Positions 24,283 to 36,526 of a stretch of DNA of 64,000 bases are shown here, piece after piece. The stretch is from Arsenicicoccus piscis. Lineage in GTDB: Bacteria; Actinomycetota; Actinomycetes; Actinomycetales; Dermatophilaceae. The stretch is taken from contig NZ_JAKZHV010000011.1 in the NCBI RefSeq assembly GCF_022568835.1, positions 62,001 to 126,000 on the forward strand, read 5' to 3'. A program made the translations under genes and the position numbers. The notes beneath the pieces are model-generated. The model searched no databases. It saw nothing but the letters and a program-made list of their open reading frames with translations, and was not told the DNA's origin. Position 1 is the stretch's first letter. Every line of letters starts with the position of its first letter.

Positions 24283-25140
24283 GTGTCAGACCTGACCTAC
24301 CTCGACAGCGTCATCCTTGGGATCGTCGAGGGCCTCACCGAGTATCTCCCCGTCTCCTCGACCGGTCACCTGACCATCGCCGAGAAGGTGCTGGGCCTGC
24401 CCATCGACGACCCCGCGATCACCAGCTACACCGCGATCATCCAGATCGGCGCCATCGTGGCCACGCTGCTCTACTTCTGGAAGAAGATCGTGACGATGGT
24501 CAAGGACTTCTTCGGCGGCCTGCGCCGTCCCGAGCTGCGCTCCGAGCCTCCGTTCAAGCTCGCGGTCGCGGTCGTCGTCGGCTCCATCCCCGTGGTCATC
24601 GCGGCGCTGCTCTTCAAGGACCTCATCAAGGGTCCGCTGCGGTCCCTGTGGGTGGTCGCGTTCGCCCTCATCATCTGGTCCGGCGTCATGTGGTTCGCCG
24701 AGCGCCGGCACGCCCAGCTGGTCGCGCGGCACGAGGACAAGGTCGGCGACGGCACGGTGTCGCCCGCCGACGGTGTCTTCATCGGTCTGATGCAGTGCTT
24801 CTCGCTGGTGCCCGGCGTCTCGCGCTCCGGTGCCACGATCTCGGCCGGTCTGCTGCGCGGTCTCGACCGCGTCACCGCGACCGAGCTGTCCTTCTTCATG
24901 GCCATCCCCGCGCTCGTCGGCGCCGGCCTCTACGAGATGAAGGACGTCAACTTCTCGGTCGTCGGCGCTGGCCAACTCGTGGTCGGCACCGTCGTGTCGT
25001 TCGTGGTGGCCTACGCCTCGATCGCCTGGCTGCTGCGCTTCGTCAAGAACAACTCCCTGATGGTCTTCATCGGCTACCGGGTCGTCCTCGGCCTCGTGCT
25101 CATCGGCGTCCTGGCCGCGGGGGTCATGCAGGCGACCTGA
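24283..25140 (+). CDS. uppP: Undecaprenyl-diphosphate phosphatase
   Basis: 285 residues from GTG 24283, which places the conserved VSDLTYLDSVILGIVEG at the N-terminus. It recycles undecaprenyl diphosphate to the monophosphate lipid carrier for cell-wall synthesis at the membrane. Family motifs are VEGLTEYLPVSSTGH (the E and SSTGH active-site region) and VPGVSRSGATI, with about eight hydrophobic segments. An in-frame upstream ATG (24235) adds poorly conserved residues. It is convergent with corA, five bases apart. Confidence 0.92.
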   Translation: MSDLTYLDSVILGIVEGLTEYLPVSSTGHLTIAEKVLGLPIDDPAITSYTAIIQIGAIVATLLYFWKKIVTMVKDFFGGLRRPELRSEPPFKLAVAVVVGSIPVVIAALLFKDLIKGPLRSLWVVAFALIIWSGVMWFAERRHAQLVARHEDKVGDGTVSPADGVFIGLMQCFSLVPGVSRSGATISAGLLRGLDRVTATELSFFMAIPALVGAGLYEMKDVNFSVVGAGQLVVGTVVSFVVAYASIAWLLRFVKNNSLMVFIGYRVVLGLVLIGVLAAGVMQAT

Positions 25141-25145
25141 TCGGG

Positions 25146-26147
25146 CTACAGCCAGCCGCTGCGCTTGAACAGCCGGTAGAGCAGGAAGCAGCTGCTCGCC
25201 ATCACCGCGATGATGACGAAGTAGCCGTAGTAGATCTCCCGGCCGCCGATGTCCTCGCTCAGTGACAGCTCGGGGATGAACTGGAAGTTCATGCCGTAGA
25301 TCCCGGCGATCATCGTCGGGAGGGCGGCGATGGCCACCCACGCCGAGATCCGGCGCATGTCCTCGTTCTGCTGCACGCCCAGCTGGGCCAGGTGCGCGTT
25401 GAGCACGTCGGTGAGCAGCCGGTCGTAGGACTCGACGTGGTCGTTGACCTTGAGCAGGTGGTCGTAGATGTCGGCGAAGAACGGTCGCGCCGCCTTGCCG
25501 ATGACCGGCACCGTCCGGTCCTTGGCGAGGCGGCGCACCGGGTCGGCGAGCGGGAAGGACGCCCGCTTGAACTCCTGCACCTCGCGCTTGAGCTGGTAGA
25601 TCTCGGTCGCCAGGTCTGCGCTGTCGCCGCCGAAGACCCGCCGCTCGATGAGGTCGAGGTCGGCCTCGACCTCGGCGTCGATCAGCATGTAGTTGTCCAC
25701 GATCGAGTCGAGCACGGAGTAGACCACCGCGGCCGGTCCGTGGACCAGCTGTTCGGGCGAGAGCTCGAGGCGGGCGCGCACCCCGGCGAGCGGGTTCGCG
25801 TCGCCGTTGCGGACGGTGAGCACGAACCGGTCGCCGGCGAAGAGCATCACCTCGCCGGTCTCGACGTCGCTGGTGCTCTCGACGTAGCGCAGCGTCTTGA
25901 TCGCCATGAACAGCGTGTCGTTGTAGAGATCGAGCTTGGCTCGCTGCCCGCCGGTCAGGGCGTCCTCGACGGCCAGCGGGTGCAGCCCGAGCGCGTCGTT
26001 GACACCGGCGAACTCCTCGTCGGTCGGGTCCTTGAGCCCGATCCAGAGGAAGCCGTCCTCGAGGTCGCGCAGGGACTCCAGCTCGGTGCCGAGATCGCCG
26101 CACGGCATCCGGCGACCGCCGCGGTAGATGGCCTGGTCCACGATCAC
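25146..26147 (-). CDS. corA: CorA-family magnesium/cobalt transporter
   Basis: 333 residues. A large soluble N-terminal domain is followed by two C-terminal membrane helices. The signature GMN occurs in IYGMNFQFIPEL, with the preceding helix ISAWVAIAALPTMIAGIY and the final helix YYGYFVIIAVMASSCFLLY, ending in basic residues KRSGWL. It forms a pentameric Mg2+ channel in the cytoplasmic membrane. There is no sign of a magnesium-sensing leader in the 64 bases to the divergent phosphatase gene. Confidence 0.92.
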   Translation of the reverse strand: MIVDQAIYRGGRRMPCGDLGTELESLRDLEDGFLWIGLKDPTDEEFAGVNDALGLHPLAVEDALTGGQRAKLDLYNDTLFMAIKTLRYVESTSDVETGEVMLFAGDRFVLTVRNGDANPLAGVRARLELSPEQLVHGPAAVVYSVLDSIVDNYMLIDAEVEADLDLIERRVFGGDSADLATEIYQLKREVQEFKRASFPLADPVRRLAKDRTVPVIGKAARPFFADIYDHLLKVNDHVESYDRLLTDVLNAHLAQLGVQQNEDMRRISAWVAIAALPTMIAGIYGMNFQFIPELSLSEDIGGREIYYGYFVIIAVMASSCFLLYRLFKRSGWL

Positions 26148-26211
26148 CGGCTCAGCCTAGTGCGGTGCTCTGGCGATGGAGTGCCCGGCGCCCCGCGGAT
26201 AGAGTGCTCCC

Positions 26212-26979
26212 GTGCCACACGTGCTCCTCGTTCGCCACGGTCGAACCTCCGCCAACGCCTCGGGCACCCTCGCCGGCTGGACCGACGGGGTGGGGCTCGA
26301 CGACACCGGCCGCGCCCAGGTCCACGCTCTCGCCGAGCGGCTGCGCGACGTGCCCGTGGTCGTGCTCGCGAGCAGCCCCCTGCAACGCTGCCAGGAGACG
26401 AGCGACCTGCTCGTCGAGGGTGCCCCGTGGGCGCAGGCGGCGCGCCGGGTCGCGGACGACGACCTGGGGGAGTGCCACTACGGCAGCTGGACCGGTCGGT
26501 CGCTGCGGGAGCTGGCCACGGAGGACCTGTGGCGGACCGTCCAGGACCAGCCGAGCCGGGCGCGGTTCCCCGACAGCGCGGACTACCGCGCCGAGTCCAT
26601 CGCCGCCATGTCGGCCCGGGCGGTCGCCGCGGCGCGGCGCATCGACGCCGAGGTCGAGGCCGAGCACGGCCCGCACGCGGTGTGGCTGCTGGTCTCCCAT
26701 GGCGACATCATCAAGGCACTGCTCGCCGACGCCGCGGGCACCCACCTCGACCACTTCCAGCGCTTCCAGGCCGGGCCGGCGTCGCTGTCGGTCGTGCACT
26801 ACAGCGACCGGCGTCCCTTCCTCGTGCGGGCCAACGACACCGGGAGCGACCTGTCCACTCTGCTGCCGCGGCCTCCGGCCGAGGGGGCTGGTGGGGGTGC
26901 TGGTGCTGGGGCTGGTGGGGATGCTGGTGGAGGCGATGCCCCGAGCGGCGATGCCGTGGTCGGCGGCGGAGCGGCATAG
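26212..26979 (+). CDS. Histidine phosphatase (MSMEG_4193-type phosphomutase family)
   Basis: 255 residues from GTG 26212. LLVRHGRTSANASG contains the RHG catalytic His, SSPLQRCQETSDLL the second Arg, and LVSHGDIIKALLAD the second His. It belongs to the 2H phosphatase superfamily and, with DUF3090 and SCO1664-type genes next to it, to a conserved actinobacterial cluster preceding mshC. The substrate is unknown. The C-terminal 30 residues are Gly/Ala-rich low-complexity sequence. Confidence 0.9.
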   Translation: MPHVLLVRHGRTSANASGTLAGWTDGVGLDDTGRAQVHALAERLRDVPVVVLASSPLQRCQETSDLLVEGAPWAQAARRVADDDLGECHYGSWTGRSLRELATEDLWRTVQDQPSRARFPDSADYRAESIAAMSARAVAAARRIDAEVEAEHGPHAVWLLVSHGDIIKALLADAAGTHLDHFQRFQAGPASLSVVHYSDRRPFLVRANDTGSDLSTLLPRPPAEGAGGGAGAGAGGDAGGGDAPSGDAVVGGGAA

Positions 26980-26988
26980 GCTGACGCC

Positions 26989-27528
26989 ATGGTGGTGCAG
27001 TCCTTCGAGTCCCCCGAGAGATTCGTCGCAGGCACGGTAGGCCCCCCGGGCCAGCGGGTCTTCTTCCTCCAGGCCCGGTCCGGGCGGCGCCTCGTCAGCG
27101 TGTCGCTGGAGAAGCAGCAGGTCGCGGCGCTCGCCGACCAGGTCAACGACACCATCGACGCGTTTGCCCCAACCACCGGCAGCGAGTCGGCCGCCGAGCG
27201 GTTCGCCGACAACGGCCCGCTCGACACCCCGATCGAGGACGAGTTCCGCGCCTCGGCGCTGCGCCTCTACTGGGACCCCGAGCAGCAGGTGCTGGTCATC
27301 GAGGCGGCCGACGAGGACTTCCCCGAGGACCCGGACGTCGTGCTCGAGGACGCCGAGGACGCGCCCGGTCAGGTGATCCGGGTGACCCTCAGCGCGGCCC
27401 AGGCCCGGGCGTTCGCCCGGCGGTCCCAGCACGTCGTCGCCGGTGGCCGGGCGCCGTGCCCGTTCTGCGGGCTGCCGCTCGACCCGGTCGGCCATATCTG
27501 CCCGCGCGCGAACGGCTACCGACGCTGA
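26989..27528 (+). CDS. DUF3090 family protein with C-terminal zinc-finger-like cysteines
   Basis: 179 residues: SFESPERFVAGTVGPPGQR, FFLQARSGRRLVSVSLEKQQV and RASALRLYWDPEQQVLVIEA match DUF3090. The C-terminus PCPFCGLPLDPVGHICPRANG has a CxxC and a later HxC that could bind zinc. It lies nine bases after the phosphatase gene and is conserved in this cluster in actinobacteria. Function unknown. Confidence 0.88.
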   Translation: MVVQSFESPERFVAGTVGPPGQRVFFLQARSGRRLVSVSLEKQQVAALADQVNDTIDAFAPTTGSESAAERFADNGPLDTPIEDEFRASALRLYWDPEQQVLVIEAADEDFPEDPDVVLEDAEDAPGQVIRVTLSAAQARAFARRSQHVVAGGRAPCPFCGLPLDPVGHICPRANGYRR

Positions 27529-27581
27529 CTACCGTCCCGGCCACGCCGAACCCGATCGTCGACCCGCACGACCGGGAGCAG

Positions 27582-28424
27582 GTGGCTGCTGTGCTGACGC
27601 TGCTGCGCACCGGGCGGCTGCACGTCCTCGGCCAGATCGCCGAGGCCTCGAACGGGTGCCTGCTCGTCGACGTCACGCCCGAGGACGCGGCGGAGGACGG
27701 CGACGGGGACGGGGACGGCGGCGCCGACCGCGCGGCGGTGCGGGCGATCTACAAGCCGCAGCGGGGTGAGCGACCGCTCTGGGACTTCCCGACCGCGACG
27801 CTCGCCCAGCGCGAGGTGGCGACGTTCGTCATCTCGGACGCGGGTGGCTGGGGTGTCGTGCCGCCGACCGTGCTGCGCGACGGTCCCTGGGGGATCGGCT
27901 CGGTGCAGCTGTGGGTCGACCACGACGAGGCGGCCCGACAGATCGTCGAGCTGCTGCCGCCCGGCGACCTCGGCAAGGACCAGGTGGCGGTGATGGCGGC
28001 CGAGCTGTCCCACGGCGAGCAGGTGCTCGTCGTGCACCGGGACGACGAGTGGACGCGCGGGCTCGGCGTGTTCGACGCCGTTGTCAACAACGCCGACCGC
28101 AAGGGCTCGCACCTGCTCGTCGACCCCAGCGGGCGGCATTTCGGCATCGACCACGGCATCTGCCTGCACTCCGAGCCCAAGCTGCGCACCGTGCTCTGGG
28201 GCTGGGCCGGAGATCCGTTGCCCGAGAACGAGATCGCTCGTCTGAACGCCCTGGCCGACGACCTGGACGACCTCGACAGCGAGCTGAACCAGCGGCTCAC
28301 CCCGCTGCTGACGCTGCGCGAGCTCCAGGCGCTGCGGCACCGGGTCGCCGAGATGCTCGAGACCGGCGACTTCCCGATGCCGCCGGACACGGGCTACCCG
28401 GCCATCCCCTGGCCACCGCTGTAG
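27582..28424 (+). CDS. SCO1664 family protein (PI3/4-kinase-like fold)
   Basis: 280 residues if started at GTG 27582, where GGGAG lies close upstream. GTG 27591, or an upstream start overlapping DUF3090, are alternatives. It has LRTGRLHVLGQIAEASNGC, VRAIYKPQRGERPLWDFP with a probable ATP-site Lys, VFDAVVNNADRKGSHLLVD as the catalytic loop and FGIDHGICLH as the metal-binding Asp. These are features of the PI3/4-kinase/HipA-like superfamily. Substrate unknown. It is the third gene of the conserved cluster before mshC. Confidence 0.85.
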   Translation: MAAVLTLLRTGRLHVLGQIAEASNGCLLVDVTPEDAAEDGDGDGDGGADRAAVRAIYKPQRGERPLWDFPTATLAQREVATFVISDAGGWGVVPPTVLRDGPWGIGSVQLWVDHDEAARQIVELLPPGDLGKDQVAVMAAELSHGEQVLVVHRDDEWTRGLGVFDAVVNNADRKGSHLLVDPSGRHFGIDHGICLHSEPKLRTVLWGWAGDPLPENEIARLNALADDLDDLDSELNQRLTPLLTLRELQALRHRVAEMLETGDFPMPPDTGYPAIPWPPL

Positions 28425-28454
28425 CCGGTCGCCCGCGGCGGTTAGAGTCCCCTC

Positions 28455-29783
28455 GTGAAGTCCTGGCCTGCACCCTCGGTGCCCACCGTCCCTGGACCTG
28501 CTCGGCCGTTGCGCGTGCACGACACCGGACGCGACGCGATGCACGAGCTCACCCCCGGGCCGACCGCCCGCATGTACGTCTGCGGCATCACGCCCTACGA
28601 CGCCACCCACATGGGGCACGCGTCGACCTACGTGACCTTCGACCTGGTCAACCGGGTGCTGCGCCAGGCTGGGCACGAGGTGCTCTACGCGCAGAACATC
28701 ACCGACGTCGACGACCCGCTGCTGGAGCGGGCGCACCGCGACGGCGTCGACTGGACCGCCTTGGCCACCAAGGAGATCCAGCTGTTCCGTGACGACATGA
28801 CCGCGCTGCGGGTGCTGCCGCCGGACCACTACGTCGGGGTCGTCGAGAGCGTCGGCGCGATCGCCGACCAGGTGTGCGAGCTCGCCGCGGCCGGTCTCGC
28901 CTACCCCGTGCCCGTGGGCCCCGAGGAGGCCGAGCTGGTGGCCGAGGGCGCGCAGGACTACTACCTCGACCTGTCCCAGCTGCCGACCTTCGGGCAGGTC
29001 AGCCACTACGACGACGCCACCATGGCCGCGCTCTTCGCGGAGCGCGGGGGCGACCCCGAGCGTCCGGGCAAGCGCGACCCGCTCGACCCGCTGCTGTGGC
29101 GCGCCGAGCGCACCGGCGAGCCCGCCTGGAACGGCTGCGGCCTCGGCAGCGGACGCCCCGGCTGGCACATCGAGTGCACGACCATCGCGCTCGAGCACCT
29201 CGGCGTGGGCTTCGACGTGCAGGGCGGCGGCACCGACCTGATCTTCCCCCACCACGAGATGAGCGCGGTGCAGTCCGACGGGCTCACCGGGCACCCGCCG
29301 TTCGCCCAGGTCTACCTGCATCAGGCGATGGTCGGGCTCGACGGCGAGAAGATGAGCAAGTCCCGAGGCAACCTGGTCCTGGTCTCCCGGCTGCGCCTCT
29401 CGGGCACCGACCCGATGGCGATCCGCCTGGTGCTGCTCGATCAGCACTACCGCACCGACTGGGAGTGGACCGACGGGCTGCTCGAGGCCGCGCAGCAGCG
29501 TCTCGCCCGGTGGCGCGGCGTGCTGTGCGGGCCTGTTGCTGGTGTTGCTGCTGGTGGTGCTGGTGCTGGCGGGGAGGGCGCGAGTGGGCAGCCCGGCCCG
29601 GCGGCCCTCGACACGGTGGAGGCCATGCGCGCCGCCCTGACCGACGACCTGCGCTCCCAGGCCGCCCTCGCCGCCATCGACGCCTACCTCGACGACGTCG
29701 ACGCCGGCCGCACCACCATGTCGGCCGCCGACCGTGCGCACCTCGTCGCCGCCATCGACGCCTGGCTCGGCATCGCCCTGTAG
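28455..29783 (+). CDS. mshC: Cysteine--1-D-myo-inosityl 2-amino-2-deoxy-alpha-D-glucopyranoside ligase
   Basis: 442 residues, ATP-dependent ligase joining Cys to GlcN-Ins in mycothiol biosynthesis and related to cysteinyl-tRNA synthetase. MYVCGITPYDATHMGHAST contains the zinc Cys and HxGH-type motif, FPHHEMSAVQS and GWHIECT supply further zinc ligands, and GEKMSKSRGN is the KMSKS loop. It lacks the tRNA-binding C-terminal domain of CysS, as expected. A Gly/Ala-rich low-complexity insertion lies at about residues 360-377. ATG or GTG 28455 follows an AGTCCCCTC stretch with no strong ribosome-binding site. It ends in front of the hairpin repeats at 29.8 kb. Confidence 0.93.
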   Translation: MKSWPAPSVPTVPGPARPLRVHDTGRDAMHELTPGPTARMYVCGITPYDATHMGHASTYVTFDLVNRVLRQAGHEVLYAQNITDVDDPLLERAHRDGVDWTALATKEIQLFRDDMTALRVLPPDHYVGVVESVGAIADQVCELAAAGLAYPVPVGPEEAELVAEGAQDYYLDLSQLPTFGQVSHYDDATMAALFAERGGDPERPGKRDPLDPLLWRAERTGEPAWNGCGLGSGRPGWHIECTTIALEHLGVGFDVQGGGTDLIFPHHEMSAVQSDGLTGHPPFAQVYLHQAMVGLDGEKMSKSRGNLVLVSRLRLSGTDPMAIRLVLLDQHYRTDWEWTDGLLEAAQQRLARWRGVLCGPVAGVAAGGAGAGGEGASGQPGPAALDTVEAMRAALTDDLRSQAALAAIDAYLDDVDAGRTTMSAADRAHLVAAIDAWLGIAL

Positions 29784-29814
29784 CCCGGCGGGCCGCCCAC
29801 CCGACTGGGTTGGT

Positions 29815-29985
29815 CGAAACGGCACTTCGGTACTTAGACGGCACTTGGCGACGCCCCGGGTGTCGAGACGGCACTTCGGCACTGAGATGGCGCGTATACC
29901 AACCATCTCGGTGGCCAACTGCCGTGTCGGCGGGGTTGTAGTGACTAACTGCCGTGTCGGTGGGCAGCTGCCGTCTCGGCGGGAT
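29815..29985. repeat. Hairpin-forming dispersed repeat, copy B
   Basis: Main arms 29863-29890 and 29903-29930 match at 22 of 28 positions around a 12-base loop. Extra units of the same pattern lie at about 29816-29850, 29941-29961 and 29965-29982. It shares unit sequence and order with copy A at 7.4 kb. It separates the convergent mshC and PAC2 genes, so it may also serve as a two-way terminator. Confidence 0.85.
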
Positions 29986-30839
29986 CAGCCCTTGGCGTCG
30001 TCGTCGCCGCGGGTGCGCAGGTAGCGCTCGAACTCCTTGGCGATGGCGTCGCCGGAGGCCTCGGGGAGCTCTACGGTGTCCTGGGCGGTCTCGAGGGACC
30101 GGACGTACTCGGTGATCTCCTCGTCGTCGCTGGCGAGCTCCTCGACGCCGCGCTGCCAGGCGCGGGACTCGGCCTCCAGGGAGCCGCGGGGCAGGTTGAG
30201 GTCGAGCAGGTGCTCCAGGCGGGAGACCAGGGCCAGCGTGGCCTTGGGCGAGGGCGGACCGCCGGCGTAGTGCGGCACCTCGGCCCACAGCGAGAACGCC
30301 GGGATCCCGAGCTGGCTGGCCCCGTGGTTGAGGATGCCGACGATGCCCGTGGGGCCGTCGTACTCGCTGCGTGCGATGTCGAAGCGGTGGACGATGTCCT
30401 CGCTGTCCGAGCTCACGGTCGTCGGGACGGGGCGGGTGTGCGGGGTGGGACCGAGCCAGGCGCCCAGGGTGACGAACAGGTCGACGTCGGCCGACTCGGC
30501 GAGGTCCAGGATCTCCTCGGTGAACGCGCGCCAGCGGAAGGACGGCTCGATCCCACGGACGAGCAGCACGTCCCGGTCCAGGCCGGGGGGCGACGCGAGC
30601 AGGATCTGGGTGGTGGGCCAGACGACGTGCCGGTGCCCCTCGTCGACCGACATGCGCGGCCGGGCCACCTGGAAGTCGTAGTAGTCCTCCGGGTCGATGG
30701 CGGCCACCGGTTGGGCGTCCCACTGCTCGGCGAGGTGTGCCACCGCGGCGGAGGCGGCGTCGCCCCCGTCGTTCCACCCCTCGAAGGCCGCGAGGAGCAG
30801 CGGCCGCCGCAGCTGCGGGAGGTCGTCGAACTGGATCAC
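29985..30839 (-). CDS. PAC2 family protein (proteasome assembly chaperone-like)
   Basis: 284 residues from GTG 30839, with AGGAAGG a few bases upstream. The sequence IQFDDLPQLRRPLLLAAFEGWNDGGDAAS, LVRGIEPSFRWRAFTEEI, GPTGIVGILNHGASQLGIPAFSLWAEVPHY matches the actinobacterial PAC2 family, related in fold to archaeal and eukaryotic proteasome assembly chaperones. Its bacterial role is unknown and it occurs also in species without 20S proteasomes, as seems true here. It is divergent from metH. Confidence 0.9.
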   Translation of the reverse strand: MIQFDDLPQLRRPLLLAAFEGWNDGGDAASAAVAHLAEQWDAQPVAAIDPEDYYDFQVARPRMSVDEGHRHVVWPTTQILLASPPGLDRDVLLVRGIEPSFRWRAFTEEILDLAESADVDLFVTLGAWLGPTPHTRPVPTTVSSDSEDIVHRFDIARSEYDGPTGIVGILNHGASQLGIPAFSLWAEVPHYAGGPPSPKATLALVSRLEHLLDLNLPRGSLEAESRAWQRGVEELASDDEEITEYVRSLETAQDTVELPEASGDAIAKEFERYLRTRGDDDAKG

Positions 30840-30950
30840 GTCGTGCCTTCCTGTTGCCGGTCGTGCTGCCCACCGTGCGAACCCCCAACTTACCCATCCC
30901 CACGGGGGACCTATCCTTCTCGGGCAGTCCCGTCCCGAGAGTAAGGTCCC

Positions 30951-34517
<3,567 letters not shown>

Positions 34518-34539
34518 ACGACGTGTCCCGGCTGAGAGA

Positions 34540-35226
34540 ATGGACCTCATGACGACCGCGTCCGCGCCGCCCCAGCCGCTGCCCTCGGCCCTGCTCCTCG
34601 ACATGGACGGCACGCTCGTCGACTCCGAGCCCTATTGGATGGCAGAGGAGTTCGCGCTCGTAGAGTCCTACGGCGGGGTCTGGTCCCACGAGGACGCGCA
34701 GTCGATCGTCGGTCGTCCGCTGACCTACTCGGCGTCGGTGATCCGCGAGCACACGGGGATGCCGCTGACGATCGACGAGATCGTGCAGCGGCTCCTCGGT
34801 GGGGTGGTCGAGCGCTTCCGCCAGCACGCCCCGTGGCGCCCGGGCGCCAAGGAGCTGCTGGACCAGGCGCAGGAGCTCGGCGTGCCCTGCGCGCTCGTCA
34901 CGATGTCCTACACGGTGTTCGCGAACGAGCTCGAGAAGATCGTGCCCGCAGGCACGTTCAGCGCGGTCGTCACGGGCGACACGGTCACCCACGGCAAGCC
35001 GCACCCCGAGCCCTATCTCACCGCCTGCGCGCGCCTCGGGGTCGAGCCCCGGACCGCTCTCGCGATCGAGGACTCGCCCTCCGGCATGCGCTCCGCCGTC
35101 GCCGCCCACGTGCCGACGATCGCGGTCCCGCACGTGGTGCCGGTGCCGCACGAGCACGGCGCCGCGCAGGTGCCGACCCTCGCCGGGCGGTCCCTCGCGG
35201 ACCTGTGGGCGACGGCGACGGCCTAA
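34540..35226 (+). CDS. HAD-superfamily phosphatase (beta-phosphoglucomutase-like)
   Basis: 228 residues. LLLDMDGTLVDSEPYW holds the nucleophilic Asp and second Asp, VTMSYTVFANEL the motif II Ser/Thr region, and GKPHPEPYLTACARLGVEP plus AIEDSPSGMRSAVAA motifs III and IV. It is a cytoplasmic phosphatase of sugar phosphates or related metabolites; the substrate is unknown. ATG 34540 or 34549 may be used. Its stop overlaps the stop of the convergent catC gene by four bases. Confidence 0.9.
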   Translation: MDLMTTASAPPQPLPSALLLDMDGTLVDSEPYWMAEEFALVESYGGVWSHEDAQSIVGRPLTYSASVIREHTGMPLTIDEIVQRLLGGVVERFRQHAPWRPGAKELLDQAQELGVPCALVTMSYTVFANELEKIVPAGTFSAVVTGDTVTHGKPHPEPYLTACARLGVEPRTALAIEDSPSGMRSAVAAHVPTIAVPHVVPVPHEHGAAQVPTLAGRSLADLWATATA

Positions 35227-35546
35227 CCGGCCTGACTGGCCTGGCCGCCCCCGTCGGCACCGCCCAGCAGGGCGATGTCCGACGGGTGCGTCGCGAGGGG
35301 CTGCACCTTGACCGTCATGTACTTGAACAGCGGTAGCCCCCAGAGGATCTCGTGCAGTCGCTCGTTGGACTCGACATCGAAGATGCTGAGGTTGGAGTAC
35401 TGCCCGGCGATCCGCCAGATGTGGCGCCACTCGCCGCTGCGCTGCAGCTCCTGCGAGTAGGCCTTCTCGGTCGCGATGGTCGAGGCCGCGACCTCGGGGT
35501 CGAGGTCGTGGGGGATCGCGACGTCCATGGTCACGGCGTAGAGCAT
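35223..35546 (-). CDS. catC: Muconolactone delta-isomerase
   Basis: 107 residues. It isomerises muconolactone to 3-oxoadipate enol-lactone in catechol ortho-cleavage. Family sequence includes VTMDVAIPHDLDPEVAAS, YSQELQRSGEWRHIWRIAGQYSNLSIFDVES and LHEILWGLPLFKYMTVKVQPLATHPSD. It starts four bases after catA and is the last gene of the cat operon. The last ten residues (GGADGGGQASQAG) are low complexity. No pcaD or pcaI/J genes for the next steps are in the window. Confidence 0.93.
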   Translation of the reverse strand: MLYAVTMDVAIPHDLDPEVAASTIATEKAYSQELQRSGEWRHIWRIAGQYSNLSIFDVESNERLHEILWGLPLFKYMTVKVQPLATHPSDIALLGGADGGGQASQAG

Positions 35547-35550
35547 GGGG

Positions 35551-36447
35551 TCAGCCGGCGACCGGGTCGAGGACGAAGTCGTAGTCGACGACCTTGCCGG
35601 CGCCGTCGGACGCGTCCTTCGGGTCGAGCACCAGCTCGGGCTTGACGGCCGACGCGATGTCGTCGTCGTTGTGCGGGTCGCCCGGGAAGTACAGCTGGGC
35701 CGTGAGCAGCTCGTGGTCGGGGGCCGACACCTTGACGTGCAGGTGGGCCGGACGCCAGGCGTGCCAGTCGGCCGCGGCGATCAGCTTGCCGCAGGCGCCG
35801 TCGGTCGGGATCTGGTAGGGCGCCGGCAGCACGGTGCCGATCTGGTAGCGGCCCTCGTCGTCGACCTCGAAGGTGCCGCGCAGGTTCCACTCGGGCAGCC
35901 CGGGGGCGTACTGCGAGTAGTAGCCGTCGGCGTCGGCGTGCCACAGCTCGACCTTGGCGTCCTTGAGCACGGAGCCGTCGACCGAGCGGACCTGGCCCTG
36001 GAACTGCAGCGGCTCGCCCTTCTCGTCGTCGCGCTGGTCGATCTTCGCCGGGCTCTGCTGCACCGGGGAGTCCGGCACGTAGTAGGGGCCCTCGATGGTG
36101 CCCTTGTTGCCCTTGCGGTGCGCGGTGTTGACGTCCTCGACGACGTGCTCGACCCACACGTCGAGGAAGAGCGGCCACTCGCCGTCCTCACCGACCTGGA
36201 TGAGCCACTTCTTGAGCGCGTCGTACTCGGCGTAGGTGACGTGGTGCTTGCGGATCACCTCGTGGATGGCTTCGAGCACCTCGGTGGCCAGCTGGCTCAC
36301 GCGCTCCGGGGGGACCTCCAGCGCCTGGCCCTGCTTCTTGCGGAACGCGGCGGTGGCGTTGGCGCCGGAGTCGGCCGCGCGGGCCTCCAGGGTCGCCTGC
36401 TGCTCCTTGGCCTGCTCGGTGGCTTCGGCCTTCTCGTCGATGGTCAT
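35551..36447 (-). CDS. catA: Catechol 1,2-dioxygenase
   Basis: 298 residues from ATG 36447 (AAAGGAG upstream). Intradiol ring-cleavage enzyme, non-haem Fe(III), converting catechol to cis,cis-muconate. Iron ligands fall in IEGPYYVPDSP (first Tyr), DGYYSQYAPGLPEW (second Tyr) and RPAHLHVKV (two His). The N-terminal helical dimerisation domain is present. It lies downstream of catB with a 79-base gap. Expression is probably under the LysR protein encoded first in the operon. Confidence 0.94.
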   Translation of the reverse strand: MTIDEKAEATEQAKEQQATLEARAADSGANATAAFRKKQGQALEVPPERVSQLATEVLEAIHEVIRKHHVTYAEYDALKKWLIQVGEDGEWPLFLDVWVEHVVEDVNTAHRKGNKGTIEGPYYVPDSPVQQSPAKIDQRDDEKGEPLQFQGQVRSVDGSVLKDAKVELWHADADGYYSQYAPGLPEWNLRGTFEVDDEGRYQIGTVLPAPYQIPTDGACGKLIAAADWHAWRPAHLHVKVSAPDHELLTAQLYFPGDPHNDDDIASAVKPELVLDPKDASDGAGKVVDYDFVLDPVAG

Positions 36448-36526
36448 GTCATGCACTCCTTTGTGTGTGGGTATCGGGTGGTGCTGCTGGTGCGGTGCAG
36501 GTCGTGGGTCGGGTGGGCCGACGGGC

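Noticed and set aside
30840..30950. Possible cobalamin riboswitch before metH
   Set aside because: I saw no B12-box-like or paired-helix pattern in the short leader; only a small TCGGGCAG/CCCGA stem.
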